From Microbispora sp. ZYX-F-249 (lineage in GTDB: Bacteria; Actinomycetota; Actinomycetes; Streptosporangiales; Streptosporangiaceae): a DNA stretch of 64,000 nucleotides. Both the position numbers and the translations under genes were made by a program. Positions 7,495 to 16,970 of the stretch are shown here, one piece after another. Under the pieces are notes generated by a model that had not been told where the DNA came from, ran no database searches, and worked only from the letters and a program-made list of their open reading frames with translations. Positions within the stretch are counted from its first letter, which is position 1. Each line of letters opens with the position of its first letter. The stretch lies in the NCBI RefSeq assembly GCF_039649665.1, contig NZ_JBDJAW010000016.1, positions 1 through 64,000 of the forward strand. The letters run 5' to 3'.

Positions 7495-9888
7495 GTGACC
7501 ACTGTGGAGTCCGGGGCGATCTACACCGATCGGGCCGCTCCCGTGGAGGAGCGCGTGGCGGATCTGCTCGCCCGGATGACCCGGGAGGAGAAGCTCGCGC
7601 AGCTGGGCAGCGTCTGGGCGTTCTCGCTGATGGACGGCGGCCGGTATTCGGAGGAGCGGGCACAAACGGTCCTCCGGCACGGCCTGGGGCACGTGACCCG
7701 GGTCGCCGGAGCCACCAATCTCAAGGCCGTACAGGTGGCGCGGGCGGCCAACGCGATCCAGCGGTTCCTGGTGACGCGGACCCGGCTGGGGATTCCGGCG
7801 ATCGTGCACGAGGAGGTGTGCTCCGGCCTGATGGCGCGCGAGGCGACCATCTTCCCCCAGGCGATCGGGGTCGCGAGCACCTGGGAGCCGGAGCTCAACC
7901 GGCGGCTGGCGGACGCGGTCCGGGCGCAGATGCGCGCGATGGGAAGCCACCAGGGGCTCTCCCCGGTGCTGGACGTGGTGCGGGACCCGCGGTGGGGCCG
8001 GACGGAGGAGACCTACGGCGAGGATCCGTATCTGGTCGCCCGCATGGGCGTGGCGTTCGTCCGGGGCCTGCAGGGCGATTGCCCGGCGGAGGGCGTCATC
8101 GCGACGGCCAAGCACTTCGTCGGTTACGGGGCGTCCGAGGGCGGGTTGAACTGGGCGCCGGCGCACCTGCCGCCTCGTCTGCTGCGGGAGGTGTATCTGT
8201 ATCCGTTCGAGGCGGCGGTCCGCGAGGCGGGCCTCCAGTCGGTGATGGCCGGCTACCACGAACTGGACGGCATCCCCTGCCACGCCAACCGAGAGCTTCT
8301 CACCGAGGTCCTCCGCGGGGAGTGGGGCTTCACGGGCACCGTCGTGTCGGACTACTTCGCCGTCGACGATCTCCACTCGTATCACCGCTTCGCGGAGGAC
8401 AAGCGGCAGGCGGCGGCCGCGGCGCTCACCGCGGGCACCGACGTCGAGCTTCCGGCGACGGACGCGTACGCGGACGCGCTGGCGCGTGCCCTGGACGCCG
8501 GCGAGGTCGGCGAAGGGGAAGTGGACGAAGCGGTCGCACGGGTCCTCCGGCACAAGTTCGAACTGGGCCTGTTCGAGAACCCGTACGTCGACGAGACCGC
8601 GGTCGCGGTGACGGTGAACGCCGAGCGGCATCGGGAGGTGGCGCTCGAGACGGCCCGCCGCAGCCTGGTCCTGCTCAAGAACGAGGGCATCCTGCCGCTG
8701 CGGCCGGCCGCCGGAACGGTTGCCCTGATCGGACCGAACGCCGACAGCGCCCGGCACCTGCTCGGTGACTACTCCTTCGCCGCCCACGTCGAGTCGCTGT
8801 TGGAGGCGCGCGAGCGGAAGGGCCTGCTCGGCCAGACGATGACGGTCCCGGACGACCTCGAGATGGAGGAGAGCACGGACGGGGTGCCCACGGTGCGCGA
8901 CGAGCTCACGGCTCGCCTGGGTGACCGGGTGCGCTACGCGCACGGGTGCGACGTGATCGACGCGTCGAGGGACGGTTTCGGCGAGGCGGTCGCGGCCGCC
9001 GCGGCCGCCGACGTCGCGGTGCTGGTCCTGGGAGACCGCTCGGGGCTGACGACCCGGGCCACGACGGGAGAGTCGAGGGACCGGTCCAGCCTGGAGCTGC
9101 CCGGTGTCCAGGAGGACCTGGTCCGTGCCGTCGTCGCCACCGGCACCCCCGTGGTGGCGGTGCTCGTCGCCGGCCGGCCGGTCGGCGGCGACTTCCTGCA
9201 CGAGGAGTGCGCCGCGGTGCTGATGGCCTGGCTGCCCGGGCAGACCGGGGCACGGGCGATCGCCGAGGTCCTGCTCGGCGAGGTGAACCCGAGCGGGAAG
9301 CTGCCCATCTCCTACCCCCGCTCCGTTGGCCAGATCCCCGTCTTCTACGGGCACAAGGTGTCCGGCGGGCGGTCGCACTGGCACGGCGACTACGTCGACT
9401 CGCCCGTCAGCCCGCGATACCCCTTCGGCCACGGGCTCGGGTACGCCCCGTTCGTCGTCGAGAACGTCACGCTCGACCGCGCCGAAGTGGCCGCCGGGGA
9501 CAGCGTCACCGTGGAGGTCACCGTGGCCAACACGGGTGACCGAGCAGGTGAGGAAGTGGTTCAGCTCTACATCAGGGATCCGCAGGCGTCGGTCACCCGG
9601 CCCGTGCTCGAGTTGAAGAGCTTCGCCCGTGTGAGCGCCGGTCCGGGCCGGCGAACGGCCGTACGATTCCGCCTCCCGACGGGTCAGCTTGGTTTCTATA
9701 ACCGCAACATGGACTACGCACTAGAAACCGGACATATTGAGGTACATGTCGGTTTCTCCTCCGACGCGCTCACCCTCGCGGGGACGTTCGCCATCACCGG
9801 CGACGCCGGCCGGCCCGAGGTCCGAAAGGCCTACACGGGCACCGTCAGCGTGGTGGAAGTGCCGCCGGCGACCGCGCGGCCGAGATGA
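7495..9888 (+). CDS. Glycoside hydrolase family 3 beta-glycosidase (beta-glucosidase/beta-xylosidase)
   Basis: A 797-residue intracellular-type GH3 enzyme; no signal peptide is seen, and the start is GTG 7495 behind a GGGGTGAT ribosome site. The N-terminal TIM barrel contains the conserved DVVRDPRWGRTEETYGEDP, TAKHFVGYG and the nucleophile Asp286 in VVSDYFAV. The alpha/beta sandwich follows (RRSLVLLKNEGILPL onward), then a fibronectin-III-like domain at the C terminus (VTVEVTVANTGDRAGEEVVQLYI). It would release terminal sugars from imported oligosaccharides. Given the neighbouring pentose-acid enzymes, xylosides or arabinosides are likely substrates, but GH3 specificity cannot be read from sequence alone. 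Confidence 0.9.
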   Translation: MTTVESGAIYTDRAAPVEERVADLLARMTREEKLAQLGSVWAFSLMDGGRYSEERAQTVLRHGLGHVTRVAGATNLKAVQVARAANAIQRFLVTRTRLGIPAIVHEEVCSGLMAREATIFPQAIGVASTWEPELNRRLADAVRAQMRAMGSHQGLSPVLDVVRDPRWGRTEETYGEDPYLVARMGVAFVRGLQGDCPAEGVIATAKHFVGYGASEGGLNWAPAHLPPRLLREVYLYPFEAAVREAGLQSVMAGYHELDGIPCHANRELLTEVLRGEWGFTGTVVSDYFAVDDLHSYHRFAEDKRQAAAAALTAGTDVELPATDAYADALARALDAGEVGEGEVDEAVARVLRHKFELGLFENPYVDETAVAVTVNAERHREVALETARRSLVLLKNEGILPLRPAAGTVALIGPNADSARHLLGDYSFAAHVESLLEARERKGLLGQTMTVPDDLEMEESTDGVPTVRDELTARLGDRVRYAHGCDVIDASRDGFGEAVAAAAAADVAVLVLGDRSGLTTRATTGESRDRSSLELPGVQEDLVRAVVATGTPVVAVLVAGRPVGGDFLHEECAAVLMAWLPGQTGARAIAEVLLGEVNPSGKLPISYPRSVGQIPVFYGHKVSGGRSHWHGDYVDSPVSPRYPFGHGLGYAPFVVENVTLDRAEVAAGDSVTVEVTVANTGDRAGEEVVQLYIRDPQASVTRPVLELKSFARVSAGPGRRTAVRFRLPTGQLGFYNRNMDYALETGHIEVHVGFSSDALTLAGTFAITGDAGRPEVRKAYTGTVSVVEVPPATARPR

Positions 9889-10015
9889 CGGCGCGGCAGG
9901 TGGGGCGGGGGATCGGAGCGATCCGGCCGTGCCCTTTTCGGACATGTGGACCGCGTGTAACGAGTCCGAAATGGGTCTTGTCTTGGCTTTCGTTATCGCG
10001 TTAAATGTTGGAAAC

Positions 10016-10027
10016 GTAACCGATAAC
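10016..10027. promoter_or_regulatory. LacI/GalR-type operator GTAACCGATAAC
   Basis: A second match to GTWAYCGRTWAC, 24 bp upstream of the LacI start, consistent with autoregulation. An extra CGTTATCG half-site lies just upstream, around 9991-9998. Confidence 0.65.
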
Positions 10028-10050
10028 GATTGCAATGTAGAGAGGGTGGC

Positions 10051-11091
10051 ATGGCCGACGGCGATACGCCGGTGACGATGAGCGACGTCGCGCGTCTGGC
10101 GGGCGTCTCCACCGCGACGGTGTCGCGGGTGGTCAACGGGCGTTACGGCGTCAGTGCCAGCACCATCGCGCAGGTCCGTTCGGCCATCGAACGACTGGGC
10201 TACGAGTCGAGTCTCGTGGCGACCAGCCTGCGCCGCAGCCGCACCAACGTTCTGGGCCTGGTGACGCACAGCTTCCAGTCCTATACGGCCGAGGTGCTCA
10301 AGGGCGTGATGGAGGCCCTGAGCCAGTCCGGCTTCGACCTGATCATCTATGCCAACAGCGATCTCTACGGAACGTACTCGGAGGGCTGGGAGCAGCGGCA
10401 CCTGACCCGCCTTTCGGGCACGCTCACCGACGGATGCATCGTGGTCACGCCCTGGGGTGAGGTGCGGAGCAGCACCCCGGTCGTGGTCATCGATCCGGTG
10501 AGGGACTCGACGGTCCCGTCCGTGACGGCCGACAACCTCACGGGCGCCACTCAGGTGGTCGAGCATCTGCTCGGCCTGGGGCATCGGCGTGTCGGATTCA
10601 TCGCGGGCCGTTCCAGCCTCGCGGCGGCCTGGTCGCGTGAGGAGGGGTACCGCAGGGCGCTGGCCGAAGCGGGAGTCCCGGCCGATCCGACGTTGGTCGG
10701 CAGGGGGGACTTCAATCCCGAGTCCGCGATCCCGCTGGCGCGCGCGTTGCTGGAGAGGCCTGACCGGCCGACGGCGATCTTCGCGGCGAGCGACGGGATG
10801 GCCCTGAAGGTCCTGGAGGTCGCGAAGGAGCTGGGGCTCGACGTGCCCGGCGACCTGTCGGTGGTCGGATTCGACAACATTCCGGAGTCGGCGCTGGCCG
10901 AGCCGGCGCTGACCACCGTGGACCAGTCGATGTACCGCCTCGGATACGAGGCCGCCCACATGCTGAAGTCGCTGGTGACCGGTGAGTGGGAGGGCCCTCG
11001 CCAGATACTGCTTCCGACCCGGTTGGTGGTCCGTGGCTCCACCGCGCCACCGAAGATCACTGCGCCATCGAAGACCGCGACGAGAGTCTGA
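10051..11091 (+). CDS. LacI-family repressor of the sugar cluster
   Basis: The 346-residue protein has an N-terminal HTH (MSDVARLAGVSTATVSRVVNG) and a LacI sensor domain (LGHRRVGFIAGRSS, SVVGFDNIPESALAEPALTTVDQ). The start is ATG 10051 behind GAGAGGG. It is flanked by the GH3 gene and by the esterase and ABC transporter genes, and matching operators lie before itself and before the GH3 gene, so it probably represses the cluster until an inducing sugar is bound. The TA...R recognition-helix residues are of the class expected to read GTnAnCG-type half-sites. Confidence 0.88.
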   Translation: MADGDTPVTMSDVARLAGVSTATVSRVVNGRYGVSASTIAQVRSAIERLGYESSLVATSLRRSRTNVLGLVTHSFQSYTAEVLKGVMEALSQSGFDLIIYANSDLYGTYSEGWEQRHLTRLSGTLTDGCIVVTPWGEVRSSTPVVVIDPVRDSTVPSVTADNLTGATQVVEHLLGLGHRRVGFIAGRSSLAAAWSREEGYRRALAEAGVPADPTLVGRGDFNPESAIPLARALLERPDRPTAIFAASDGMALKVLEVAKELGLDVPGDLSVVGFDNIPESALAEPALTTVDQSMYRLGYEAAHMLKSLVTGEWEGPRQILLPTRLVVRGSTAPPKITAPSKTATRV

Positions 11092-11112
11092 CACCCGACC
11101 CCAGGTGCACGG

Positions 11113-11128
11113 ACCAGGTGCACCTGGT
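11113..11128. promoter_or_regulatory. 16-bp perfect palindrome ACCAGGTGCACCTGGT
   Basis: The palindrome lies 22 bp after the LacI stop and 130 bp before the esterase start, with an extra half-site CCAGGTGCAC at 11101-11110. It could be a weak terminator for the LacI gene or a binding site for the esterase promoter; the repeated half-site favours a binding site. Confidence 0.4.
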
Positions 11129-11258
11129 GTTCAGGAATACATGAAAACCAGTGACGAACGGAGGTGCGGACACCCAAACAGAAACCGCGTCACACTCACC
11201 GAGAAACTAGGTCGGCTGAGCGGCCCCACCCGCTGCCGACCATCAAAGGAGTTTCGGT

Positions 11259-13433
11259 ATGACGTTACTGTATCACGGCAGGATGCGTCCCATGGGCGCA
11301 CGCCGGCTCCCGGCGGCGATCATCGCCGGAGTCATGGCGCTCGCGGCGGTGTTACTCGCGCCGCGACCGGTTGCGGCGGCCACGCCGTGGCTGACCGTCT
11401 CGGACGACGGCTACGTGTCGTTCAGCGTCCCGGCGGCGGACGTCCAGGCCGGCATGGGCCAGGTGTCCCAGGTCGTCATCGAGGGGAACTTCGGCCCCTC
11501 CTCCACCTGGGTGGAGTACGGCCTGACCCGAGGCGGCGCCGCCTGGACGGGCACCCTCGGCCCGCTCAAGCCGGGGCTGTACTACTACCAGGTCACGGGT
11601 GACGACACCAAGGTTCTCAAGGACCCGACGAACGGCACCACCGTGGCGTCCAAGCCCCTGTGGAGCACCTTCCTCGTCCGGGGCGACTCGGCGCGCCTGC
11701 TCGCGGACGTGCCCGAGGGGCAGGGCGGCAAGGTCGAGACCCTGACCTACCGGGTCAAGAAGGAGGAGCGGTCGGCTCTGGTCTGGACCCCGCCGGGGTA
11801 CGCGGCCAAGGGCAAGCCGTATCCGGTGCTGTACCTGCAGTCCGGCACGGACAGGAGCGCCACGGACTGGCTCGACCTCGGCCGGGCCAGGCAGATCCTC
11901 GACAACCTGTCGGTCCAGGGCTCCATGGAGCCGATGGTGGTCGTGATCAGCGATGGTCGCGGACCGGACGACGACAAGGAGCTCAAGGCCCTCCGCAAGG
12001 CGGTCGCGGACGCCTACCGCGTCCATCACGACCGGGAGCACCAGGCGATCGCCGGCGTGTCGGAGGGCGGGTCGCAGGCGCTGCGTGCCGCCCTGACCGG
12101 TCCGGGCCAGTTCGCGTACGCCGGCTCGTTCTCCGGTCTCCTCACGGAGATCGCCAATGGAAAGCCCGGTCCCGGACCCCGGCCCGGTGCCAAGCTGCTG
12201 CGTCTGTACACCGGGAACGTGACCGATCCGGCGTACAACGCGACCGTCCGCCTGACGAAGGCGCTGGACCGCGCCCGGGTCACGTACGAGTTCGACGGGG
12301 TCAACCCCGACGGCGGGGCCAACTGGACCGCCTGGCAGGAGAACCTGATCGACTTCGTGCCGCGGCTGTTCCGCACGGTGCCGGACCACGGGCCGAGCGC
12401 CGGTCACGGGCCGCTGAAGGGCGAGTTCACCCCGCCGGCGCCCGGCACCACGCCGACGCCGTTCCTGCAGGACGGTTTCGTCACCTTCGAGACCACGACG
12501 GACTTCACGGACGCCAAGCACGTCACGGTGTGGGCGAACATCGCTCCCGGCGGGAGCTGGCTGCGGGTCCCGCTGTCCCGTGCGGGCGACCGGTGGCGGG
12601 CGACCGTGGGTCCGCTGGAACCGTGGTTCTACTACTACCGGCTCATCGTGGACCGGGTCGCGGTCAAGGACGCGTCGAACCCGACGAAGGTGACCACCGA
12701 GCCCACCTGGAGCACCTTCCTCGTCCCAGGTGAGAGGGCACGCATGCTCATGGACGTTCCCGCCGGTCAGGGCGGGAAGGTCGAGAGCCTGACGTACCGC
12801 AGCAACGTGACGAACCAGGACCGGACCGCCTTGGTCTGGACCCCGCCCGGCTACGACCCGGACCGTGCCGAGCCGTACCCCGTCTTCTACCTGCAGCACG
12901 GTGGCGGCCAGAACCACACGGACTGGGTCGAGATGGGACGCGCCAAGCAGATCCTCGACAACCATTCCGTTGACGGCAACCTGGTGCCGATGGTGGTCGT
13001 GATGAGCAACGGCAACGTGCCCGACTTCAACAAGGAACTGCTGGAGAACATCGATCCGGCCGTCCGCGCCCGCTACAACGTCTCCGGCGACCCGTCGCGG
13101 CAGGCCCTCGCCGGCCTCTCGATGGGCGGTGGGCAGACGATGGGGATGCTCAAGGCGCACCCGGGCCGGTTCGCCTACATCGCGGCGTTCTCGGCCGGGT
13201 TCGGCAGCGGGAACGGCGTCGACGTGGCGGCGATCAACAGCGGGACCAAGCTGCTGCGCATGTACGTCGGCGACGTGACCGACTTCGTCTACCCGTCGTT
13301 CATGGCGGGACTGACCACGATGGACAACCTCGGCGTCCACTACGAGTTCGACGGCGTCACCCCCGGCCCGCACGGCTGGGACGTCTGGCAGAAGAACCTC
13401 ATCGACCTGGCACCGCGCTTGTTCAAGCGCTGA
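11259..13433 (+). CDS. Secreted tandem esterase (two CBM48-like plus esterase-D modules)
   Basis: The 724-residue protein starts at ATG 11259 behind AAAGGAG. A signal peptide covers roughly residues 1-41 (basic lead, hydrophobic core, VAAATP cleavage region). Two homologous modules of about 340 residues follow. Each has an E-set/CBM48-like beta sandwich (LVSFSV/FVTFET start, GPLxPxxYYYxx motif, STFLVxGxxARxLxDVPxGQGGKVE) and an enterochelin-esterase/feruloyl-esterase-like alpha/beta hydrolase (ALVWTPPGY...YPVxYLQ). The nucleophile elbows are GVSEGG (Ser268) and GLSMGG (Ser621). The second module has His705 in PHGWDVW, but the aligned residue in module one is Ala354 (GGANW), so module one is probably inactive. 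Likely role: de-esterifying plant polysaccharide side chains outside the cell. Confidence 0.85.
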   Translation: MTLLYHGRMRPMGARRLPAAIIAGVMALAAVLLAPRPVAAATPWLTVSDDGYVSFSVPAADVQAGMGQVSQVVIEGNFGPSSTWVEYGLTRGGAAWTGTLGPLKPGLYYYQVTGDDTKVLKDPTNGTTVASKPLWSTFLVRGDSARLLADVPEGQGGKVETLTYRVKKEERSALVWTPPGYAAKGKPYPVLYLQSGTDRSATDWLDLGRARQILDNLSVQGSMEPMVVVISDGRGPDDDKELKALRKAVADAYRVHHDREHQAIAGVSEGGSQALRAALTGPGQFAYAGSFSGLLTEIANGKPGPGPRPGAKLLRLYTGNVTDPAYNATVRLTKALDRARVTYEFDGVNPDGGANWTAWQENLIDFVPRLFRTVPDHGPSAGHGPLKGEFTPPAPGTTPTPFLQDGFVTFETTTDFTDAKHVTVWANIAPGGSWLRVPLSRAGDRWRATVGPLEPWFYYYRLIVDRVAVKDASNPTKVTTEPTWSTFLVPGERARMLMDVPAGQGGKVESLTYRSNVTNQDRTALVWTPPGYDPDRAEPYPVFYLQHGGGQNHTDWVEMGRAKQILDNHSVDGNLVPMVVVMSNGNVPDFNKELLENIDPAVRARYNVSGDPSRQALAGLSMGGGQTMGMLKAHPGRFAYIAAFSAGFGSGNGVDVAAINSGTKLLRMYVGDVTDFVYPSFMAGLTTMDNLGVHYEFDGVTPGPHGWDVWQKNLIDLAPRLFKR

Positions 13434-13496
13434 TCCCAGGCCCGTCGGAGGCGAGACCACCGGGCCACCGGTGATGCTCGCCGCGCACGTGAGCGT

Positions 13497-13508
13497 GTGA
13501 GCGCTCAC
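13497..13508. promoter_or_regulatory. LacI-type operator palindrome GTGAGCGCTCAC
   Basis: A perfect 12-bp palindrome lies 123 bp upstream of the sugar-binding protein gene. It is identical to the core of the symmetric lac operator. An adjoining GTGAGCGTG on the left gives a second partial site. Binding by a LacI-family protein is inference; neither LacI in the window has the lac-type YQ recognition residues. Confidence 0.5.
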
Positions 13509-13630
13509 ATCGAGAAATCGGCACGAGGGGCAGGGCGCGGAGGGTGTCATCCGTGCCCCGTCCCGGCCGATCGCCCGGCCTCAGCGGCGGCGCATGGACC
13601 CTTGTGCGCTGTGACCCCGAAGGGGAGATC

Positions 13631-15028
13631 ATGTCAATGAAGACGAAAAGATTACTTGTCACGGCGGCCATGCTCGCCGCAGCGAGTGCGCTCGCCGCCT
13701 GCGCCCCCGACGCGGGAGGGGGCGCGAACACCGCGGGTGGGAGCGCCGCGCCCGCGGACAACGCCGGTGGGAACAACGCGAGCAACTGCACGAACACGAT
13801 CAGCAAGAAGGACCTGCCGGTCGTGACCTTCTGGGGCTGGTACCCCAACATGCAGCTCGTCGTCGACAACTTCAACAAGCAGAACAACGAGGTGCAGGTC
13901 TGCTGGACCAACGTCGGCCAGGGCGGTGACGAGTACGACAAGTTCCAGACGGCCATCTCCGCGGGCACCGGCGCGCCCGATGTGATCATGATCGAGGCGG
14001 ACCGGATTCCGACCTTCCAGATCCAGAAGGCGCTCGTCGACATCAAGCAGTACGGGTACGACGCCGTCAAGGACAACTACGGCCCGGGCGCGTGGAAGGA
14101 CGTCTCGATCGGCGGCGCGGTCTACGGCGTGCCGGTCGACGGCGGCCCGATGGCGATGATCTACCGCAAGGACGTCTTCGACAAGTACAAGATCACGCCG
14201 CCGAAGACGTGGGCCGAGTACGAGCAGGCGGCGCAGAAGGTGAAGGACGCGGGCGGCCCGCTGTTCGGCGACCTGGGCGCGAACGTGCCGGCCGTCCTGA
14301 TGGCGCTGCAGATCCAGAAGGGCGCCAATCCGTTCACCTACGATCCGGCGAAGCCGGAGACGATCGGCGTCAAGCTGAACGACCAGGCGTCCAAGGACGT
14401 GCTCGACTACTGGGGGGGCCTCGCCAAGAAGGGCCTGGTCGGGACGCAGGACCAGTTCACGCCGGAGTACATCGCCGGTGTGGTCAACGGGAAGTACGCG
14501 ACGTACATCTCGGCGGCGTGGGCGCCCGGATACCTCACCGGCGCCGGCGTCGGCAAGGGCGAGGACACCGGCAAGTGGGCGGTGGCGCCGCTCCCGCAGT
14601 GGGATCCCGCCAACCCGGTGCAGGTGAACTGGGGCGGGTCGGCCTTCTCGGTGACGAACCAGGCGAAGAACCCCGAACTCGCGGCGAAGGTGGCGTACGG
14701 CCTCTACGCCGACGACGAGTCGCTCACCGACGGCTGGACCAACCAGATCATCTTCCCGCTGAACCTCAAGGCGCTCAACGATCCCAAGTTCGTGGACCTG
14801 AAGGTGGCGTTCTTCGACGGCCAGCAGGCGAACAAGGAGGTCTACGTCCCCGCGGCGAACGCCTACAAGGGCATGACCTACGCCCCGTTCGGCCAGTACT
14901 ACTTCGACGCCATGACGAAGCAGGTCAGCGCCCTCATCGAGGGCTCCGTGACCGGTGCGCAGGCCGCTGACCGAGTCCAGGAGGACGTGGTGGGCTACGC
15001 CAAGGAGCAAGGGTTCACCGTCCAGTGA
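13631..15028 (+). CDS. ABC transporter sugar-binding lipoprotein (family 1)
   Basis: The 465-residue protein has a lipoprotein signal peptide (MSMKTKRLL lead, lipobox LAAC at about residues 19-22) followed by a low-complexity Gly/Ala/Asn spacer. The MalE/family-1 solute-binding fold then begins (VVTFWGWYPNMQLVVDNFNKQN; GAPDVIMIEADRIPTFQ). The start ATG 13631 follows AGGGGAG. It delivers an oligosaccharide to the two permeases encoded immediately downstream. No ATPase gene is present; actinomycetes often use a shared MsiK-type ATPase encoded elsewhere. Confidence 0.9.
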   Translation: MSMKTKRLLVTAAMLAAASALAACAPDAGGGANTAGGSAAPADNAGGNNASNCTNTISKKDLPVVTFWGWYPNMQLVVDNFNKQNNEVQVCWTNVGQGGDEYDKFQTAISAGTGAPDVIMIEADRIPTFQIQKALVDIKQYGYDAVKDNYGPGAWKDVSIGGAVYGVPVDGGPMAMIYRKDVFDKYKITPPKTWAEYEQAAQKVKDAGGPLFGDLGANVPAVLMALQIQKGANPFTYDPAKPETIGVKLNDQASKDVLDYWGGLAKKGLVGTQDQFTPEYIAGVVNGKYATYISAAWAPGYLTGAGVGKGEDTGKWAVAPLPQWDPANPVQVNWGGSAFSVTNQAKNPELAAKVAYGLYADDESLTDGWTNQIIFPLNLKALNDPKFVDLKVAFFDGQQANKEVYVPAANAYKGMTYAPFGQYYFDAMTKQVSALIEGSVTGAQAADRVQEDVVGYAKEQGFTVQ

Positions 15029-15096
15029 CAGACGCGGGTGGGCCGGGCGTCCCGGCCCACCCGCGACCCTCCAGCATCAAATCCCCGGAGCCCACA

Positions 15097-16041
15097 ATGA
15101 CCCTCCTGATCGAGGAGAGTGCAGCGAGCACTCAGAAGAAGAAAGCGCACAAGGTCCGCGGCAAGGTGCGCCTCCGTGAGCACCTGATGGGGTGGCTGTT
15201 CGTCGGGCCGTTCGGGCTCGTCTTCCTGGCGTTTCTCATCGCGCCGCTCGCGTACGCGCTGTATCTCAGCCTCTGGCAGAAGAAGCTGATCGGCGGGACC
15301 AGCTTCGTCTTCCTCGGCAACTACGTGAAGGCGTTCTCGGACCCGACCTTCCTGTCCGGGGCGTGGTTCGTCATCCGTTTCTCGCTCGTCGCCATCCCGC
15401 TGCAGATCGTCCTCGCGCTCGCGATGGCCCTCATCCTGGACGCCGTGACCTCGCTGTTCACCCGCTTCTCCCGCCTCATGATCTTCCTCCCCTACGCCAT
15501 TCCCACGGTCATCGGGGCGGTCATGTGGGGATTCCTGTACAGCAAGAGCTTCGGGCCGCTCACCGACGTCTTCGGGTTGTTCGGCGCCACCGCGCCCGAC
15601 TTCTTCAGCAGCAATCTGATCTTCTACGGCCTGATCAACGTCGTCACCTGGCAGTGGGCCGGTTACTACATGATCATCCTGTACGCGGCGCTCCAGGGGA
15701 TCGACCCGACGCTCTACGAGGCCGCCCGTATGGACGGCGCCGGGAAATGGCAGGTCGCGCTTCGGATCAAGATCCCGCTGATCGCCCCCGCGCTGCTCCT
15801 GATCCTGGTCTTCTCGCTCATCGGCACCCTGCAGTTCTTCAACGAACCACAGATTCTGCGCTACCTCGCGGCCGGCACGATCTCGCCGGGATTCACCCCC
15901 AACATGTACGCCTACCAGCAGGCGTTCGGGCTCGCGAACTTCAACTACGGATCGGCGATCTCCTTCGCCCTCGGCGGGATCGTGTTCGTCTGCGTCTACG
16001 CCTTCCTGTTCTTCACCCGCAAGCGGAGGAGCTTCTTCTGA
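15097..16041 (+). CDS. Sugar ABC transporter permease (MalF type)
   Basis: The 314-residue protein starts at ATG 15097 after GGAG. It has six hydrophobic segments beginning with LMGWLFVGPFGLVFLAFLIAP. The cytoplasmic EAA loop that docks the ATPase reads EAARMDGAGKWQVALRIKIPL. It forms the channel with the next gene, which it overlaps by one base (TGATG). Confidence 0.93.
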   Translation: MTLLIEESAASTQKKKAHKVRGKVRLREHLMGWLFVGPFGLVFLAFLIAPLAYALYLSLWQKKLIGGTSFVFLGNYVKAFSDPTFLSGAWFVIRFSLVAIPLQIVLALAMALILDAVTSLFTRFSRLMIFLPYAIPTVIGAVMWGFLYSKSFGPLTDVFGLFGATAPDFFSSNLIFYGLINVVTWQWAGYYMIILYAALQGIDPTLYEAARMDGAGKWQVALRIKIPLIAPALLLILVFSLIGTLQFFNEPQILRYLAAGTISPGFTPNMYAYQQAFGLANFNYGSAISFALGGIVFVCVYAFLFFTRKRRSFF

Positions 16042-16922
16042 TGACCGGCAGCTCCCGCGCCGGCGCACGCCGCCGTCCCCAGCGCCACCTCCCCGTGCAG
16101 ATCTTCCTCGGCTTCCTGGTCGTGTATTTCCTGGTGCCGTTCTGGTGGGTCATCGTCAACAGCTCCAAAGACGCCCCCGGCCTGTTCAGCGGCAGCAACA
16201 CCCTGTGGTTCGCCGATTCGGTCGACTACTTCGGAAATCTGCAACGGCTGTTCACCTACGACGGCGGCATCTACGGCAGGTGGATCCTCAACTCCACGCT
16301 GTACGCGTTCGCGGGCGGGATCGGCGCGACGGTTCTGGCCGTCATGGCCGGCTACGGATTCGCCAAATACCGGTTCGCCGGCCGGCGCTTCAGCTTCTCG
16401 GTCCTGCTGGGCGCGTTGATGGTGCCCGCGACCGCCCTGGTGATCCCCACCTTCATGATGTTCTCCGGGCTCGGCCTGACGAACACGATCTGGGCGGTGA
16501 TCCTCCCGTCGCTGCTCAATCCGTTCGGCGTCTATCTGATGCACGTGTACGCGCGCGACGCGGTGCCCGACGAGATCCTGGACGCGGCGCGGGTCGACGG
16601 CGCGGGTGAACTGCGGACGTTCATCCAGGTCGCCTTCCCGCTGATGCGGCCCGCGGTGGTCACGGTGCTGCTCCTGTCCGCCGTGGCGTCCTGGAACAAC
16701 TATTTCCTGCCCCTCGCGATGCTCTCCGACAACCGGCTTTTCCCCGTCACCGTCGGGCTCGGCCTCTGGCAGGGAATCGCCTCGGCGAACAACTCGGGTA
16801 GTACCTCTCTTTGGAGCCTCATCATCCTGGGCGCGCTCGTCTCGGTGATCCCGCTCATCATCGCCTTCTTCACCCTCCAGCGGCACTGGCGCGGCGGACT
16901 GTCCGTCGGAGGCCTGAGATAG
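16041..16922 (+). CDS. Sugar ABC transporter permease (MalG type)
   Basis: The 293-residue protein starts at ATG 16041, overlapping the preceding stop. Six hydrophobic segments open with the LPVQIFLGFLVVYFLVPFWWV region. The EAA loop is DAARVDGAGELRTFIQVAFPL, and the C terminus (FFTLQRHWRGGLSVGGLR) is typical of the family. It pairs with the upstream MalF-type permease. Confidence 0.93.
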   Translation: MTGSSRAGARRRPQRHLPVQIFLGFLVVYFLVPFWWVIVNSSKDAPGLFSGSNTLWFADSVDYFGNLQRLFTYDGGIYGRWILNSTLYAFAGGIGATVLAVMAGYGFAKYRFAGRRFSFSVLLGALMVPATALVIPTFMMFSGLGLTNTIWAVILPSLLNPFGVYLMHVYARDAVPDEILDAARVDGAGELRTFIQVAFPLMRPAVVTVLLLSAVASWNNYFLPLAMLSDNRLFPVTVGLGLWQGIASANNSGSTSLWSLIILGALVSVIPLIIAFFTLQRHWRGGLSVGGLR

Positions 16923-16970
16923 CCGCGGCCGGTGTCCAGCCAACAATCGAAACGACAGAGAGGTGTGCCG

